From: Nonomuraea turkmeniaca
Lineage (GTDB): Bacteria; Actinomycetota; Actinomycetes; Streptosporangiales; Streptosporangiaceae
DNA length: 33,217 nucleotides
Direction of reading: 5' to 3'
NCBI RefSeq assembly: GCF_005889735.1
Contig: NZ_VCKY01000115.1
Coordinates: 1 to 33,217 of the forward strand
A program made the translations under genes and the position numbers. Positions 31,074 to 33,217 of this stretch are shown here, piece by piece (position 1 is the stretch's first letter; every line of letters begins with the position of its first letter). A model generated the notes under the pieces. That model was not told the DNA's origin, ran no database searches, and saw only the letters and a program-made list of their open reading frames with translations.

Positions 31074-31897
31074 GCGTCGTGATACCGGCCCACAACGAGG
31101 CCAAGGTAATAGGCCGCCTGCTCGACGGCCTGCTCCGCGAGGCCGCGCCGGGCGAGTTCGACGTCGTGGTGGTGGCCAACGGCTGCACCGATGAAACGGC
31201 CGCCGTGGCGCAGCCGTACGACGTGCGCGTTCTGACGACGCCGGTCCCCTCCAAGCGCGAGGCGCTGCGGATGGGCGATGCGGCGGCGCGTGGCTATCCC
31301 CGGCTGTATGTGGACGCCGACATCGAGCTGAGCACCGCCTCCGTTCGCGCGCTTGCGTCCGTGCTGGCCGCGCCGGATGGGCCGCTCGCCGCCGCACCCG
31401 AGCGGGAGCTGGCGCTGGCCGATCGCCCCTGGCTGATCCGCGCGTATTACGCGATCTGGACGCGGCTGCCGCACGTGCGCGCCGGGCTGTTCGGCCGGGG
31501 CGTCATCGCGGTGAACGACGGGGGCAACGCACGCATCCGTGCCCTGCCCCCGGCGATGGCCGACGACCTGGCCGCCTCGCTCGCGTTCTCACCCGACGAG
31601 CGCGTGATCGTGGCCGGCGCTCGTGCGCTGATCCAGACTCCCCGTACGGTCGCCGACCTGATGCGCCGCCGGGTGCGCGCCATGACCAGCGTGAGCGAGC
31701 TGGAGCAGACCTCCGCCACGGCCGGAGAGCGCACGGGGATGCGCGATCTGCTGGCCATCGTGGCTGGAGAGCCACGCCTGGTGGGCGCGGCGGCCGCCTT
31801 CGCCCTGGTGGCCGTCCTGGCCAGGCGGAGAGCCGCCCGCGCGATCCGCGCGGGCGACTACACCACCTGGCTGCGTGACGAGAGCAGCCGGAGCTAA
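31067..31897 (+). CDS. Glycosyltransferase family 2
   Basis: A 276-residue GT-A enzyme: VSVVIPAHNEAKVIGRLL, then VVVVANGCTDETA, and the metal site LYVDADIELS (about 85-94). The C-terminal part has one hydrophobic stretch (about 230-250), so it may sit at the membrane. Start is GTG at 31067, or the adjacent GTG at 31070 which would give a clean GTGA overlap with rmlC. The sugar donor is unknown; coupling to rmlC suggests a rhamnose-type deoxysugar. Convergent stop overlap of 4 bp with the LamG gene. Confidence 0.85.
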   Translation: MVSVVIPAHNEAKVIGRLLDGLLREAAPGEFDVVVVANGCTDETAAVAQPYDVRVLTTPVPSKREALRMGDAAARGYPRLYVDADIELSTASVRALASVLAAPDGPLAAAPERELALADRPWLIRAYYAIWTRLPHVRAGLFGRGVIAVNDGGNARIRALPPAMADDLAASLAFSPDERVIVAGARALIQTPRTVADLMRRRVRAMTSVSELEQTSATAGERTGMRDLLAIVAGEPRLVGAAAAFALVAVLARRRAARAIRAGDYTTWLRDESSRS

Positions 31898-33217
31898 CTG
31901 ACCGGCGTGTTCATGTCGGTGGTGATCTGTGCCGCGGTGAGCGCCTTGTTGTAGATGCGGACCTCGTCGATGAGACCGCTGAAGTACTCACCCGAGCCGC
32001 TGTTACCGCCGATGCGCAACGGACTCGTCCCGGTACGCAGGCTGCCGACCGTGGGGTTGGTGGCCACCTGCGTGCCGTTGACGAACATCCGCAACGTCGA
32101 CCCGTCGTACGTGGCCGCCACATGACTCCACGTGTTCACCGGCAGATCGCTCACCGCCTGCGCGTTCGCCCCCGAAGAGGTGAAGATGAACGCCCCAGGA
32201 CCACTGCCACCACTCCCCATGAGCGCATAGGCCAGATCCGCGCCGAACTCCTTCATCAACACCGTCCGCCACCCCGACACGCTGGCCGGCCGGACCCACG
32301 CCTCCAACGTCATCCCGCTCGTCAACCGCAACGAGCTCGAATCGGCCACCGTCACCCAACTCGACGTCCCGTTGAACGACAACGCCTGACCGTACTTGCC
32401 GACCGCCCAGGTCGCCGAGGTGGCCGTGCCGTTGTTGCCGGTGCCGGAGGAGTCGGCGACGGTGGTGCCGGTGCCCGCGTTCATGCCGTAGGCGGCCACC
32501 AGGCCGGTGACCGTTGGGGACTGGGTCACGACCGCCGACGCCTCGTTGGACGACGGGCTGGTGTTGCTGGATCCGTCGAAGGCCACGACGCGGTAATAGT
32601 GCGTGCCCGCCGCGACACCCGAGTCGGTGAACGATGTGCTCGCGGTCGAGCCCACCTGGTTCGCGCCGGACGGGGTGAACCCGGCGGTGGCGGATCGGTG
32701 GACGGTGTACCCGGTCACGCCGACGTTGTCGGTCGAGGCCGTCCAGGTCAGCTGGGCGCTGCCCGGCCCGCCGGTCGCCGTCAGCGAGCCCGGTGCGGTG
32801 GGCGCCTGGGTGTCGGGCGGCCCCTGCTGGCCGACGGGCGTGTTCATGTCGGTGGTGATCTGTGCCGCGGTGAGCGCCTTGTTGTAGATGCGGACCTCGT
32901 CGATGAGACCGCTGAAGTACTCACCCGAGCCGCTGTTACCGCCGATGCGCAACGGACTCGTCCCGGTACGCAGGCTGCCGACCGTGGGGTTGGTGGCCAC
33001 CTGCGTGCCGTTGACGAACATCCGCAACGTCGACCCGTCGTACGTGGCCGCCACATGACTCCACGTGTTCACCGGCAGATCGCTCACCGCCTGCGCGTTC
33101 GCCCCCGAAGAGGTGAAGATGAACGCCCCAGGACCACTGCCACCACTCCCCATGAGCGCATAGGCCAGATCCGCGCCGAACTCCTTCATCAACACCGTCC
33201 GCCACCCCGACACGCTG
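31894..33217 (-). CDS. Secreted LamG/fibronectin-III protein, C-terminal part
   Basis: The last 441 codons of a larger protein whose start lies beyond the window. Order: end of one LamG (concanavalin-like) domain, linker with GPPDTQAPTAPGS, one Fn3 domain (LTATGGPGSAQLTWT to EASAVVTQ), then a full C-terminal LamG domain (from VTGLVAAYGMN). LamG domains bind carbohydrate or serve as adhesion modules; Fn3 is a spacer typical of secreted actinobacterial enzymes. The 381 bp at the two LamG C-termini are identical. Any catalytic domain would be upstream. Probably not part of the polysaccharide operons. Confidence 0.85.
   Translation of the reverse strand, partial: SVSGWRTVLMKEFGADLAYALMGSGGSGPGAFIFTSSGANAQAVSDLPVNTWSHVAATYDGSTLRMFVNGTQVATNPTVGSLRTGTSPLRIGGNSGSGEYFSGLIDEVRIYNKALTAAQITTDMNTPVGQQGPPDTQAPTAPGSLTATGGPGSAQLTWTASTDNVGVTGYTVHRSATAGFTPSGANQVGSTASTSFTDSGVAAGTHYYRVVAFDGSSNTSPSSNEASAVVTQSPTVTGLVAAYGMNAGTGTTVADSSGTGNNGTATSATWAVGKYGQALSFNGTSSWVTVADSSSLRLTSGMTLEAWVRPASVSGWRTVLMKEFGADLAYALMGSGGSGPGAFIFTSSGANAQAVSDLPVNTWSHVAATYDGSTLRMFVNGTQVATNPTVGSLRTGTSPLRIGGNSGSGEYFSGLIDEVRIYNKALTAAQITTDMNTPVS
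31904..32284. repeat. Direct repeat, copy 1 (381 bp, identical to copy 2)
   Basis: Compared base by base by eye with 32837-33217 and found identical. Offset is 933 bp (311 codons), so the frame is kept. It encodes the C-terminal half of a LamG domain. Confidence 0.95.
32837..33217. repeat. Direct repeat, copy 2 (381 bp, reaches the window edge)
   Basis: Identical to 31904-32284; the repeat probably continues past the window. Exact identity at third codon positions means a recent duplication or gene conversion, and also a risk of assembly collapse or expansion. Confidence 0.95.

Noticed and set aside
30468..31397. N-terminal extension of the C-methyltransferase to 31397
   Set aside because: Antisense to rmlC and the GT2 gene, low-complexity Arg/Pro sequence, and upstream of the promoter at 30478-30506.
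9490..31897. Recently transferred island
   Set aside because: No integrase, transposase, tRNA or flanking direct repeats, and base composition looks like the rest of the window.

Overview
The window is GC-rich DNA (roughly 70 percent by eye) from an actinomycete. GTG starts are frequent, genes are joined by ATGA/GTGA overlaps, several genes look leaderless, and the protein families are actinobacterial. The mix resembles Streptosporangiaceae (Nonomuraea-like), but that placement is inference. No tRNA, rRNA, transposase, CRISPR array or phage gene was seen, and no gene-free stretch exceeds about 250 bp.

Left part (1-9470), energy metabolism and envelope: a 5'-truncated Ser/Thr kinase; a two-helix membrane protein of unknown function with an internal duplication; a minus-strand four-gene nuoA-nuoB-nuoC-nuoH cluster that lacks nuoD and the other complex I genes; a divergent NodB-type deacetylase with a probable lipoprotein signal; and korA-korB, a 2-oxoglutarate:ferredoxin oxidoreductase. 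korAB is preceded by a small cysteine-containing leader peptide and strong hairpins, which look like an attenuator, and is closed by a near-perfect stem-loop. The nuoB/nuoC junction carries a 15-bp tandem repeat that adds eight SSREP units to NuoB.

Right part (9490-31897), a Wzx/Wzy-type surface polysaccharide locus: sugar-nucleotide enzymes (a cytidylyltransferase, two epimerase/dehydratases, two RmlC-family epimerases, a sugar C-methyltransferase, a PIG-L deacetylase), three GT2 glycosyltransferases, flippase, polymerase, two Wzz-like proteins, an acyltransferase, a TylF-like and a small methyltransferase, two Fe(II)/2OG oxygenases, two paralogous secreted beta-helix proteins, a DUF4910-type aminopeptidase-like protein and a duplicated four-cysteine protein of unknown function. 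No initiating phosphoglycosyltransferase is in the window. The right edge is a secreted LamG/Fn3 protein that runs off the window and contains two identical 381-bp segments.

The most striking signal is a shared promoter. Five intergenic sites read GTAAC - exactly 17 nt - CGA, all oriented into polysaccharide genes. Two of them are back to back and share the palindrome GTTACTTGTAAC. Every other GTAAC I found by eye (about 20, nearly all inside genes) lacks the second half. This looks like the recognition sequence of one ECF-type sigma factor, and it would tie the oxygenase/beta-helix operon, the GT2/epimerase operon, the wzz-wzz-wzy operon, the PhyH-like gene and the nine-gene sugar operon into one regulon.
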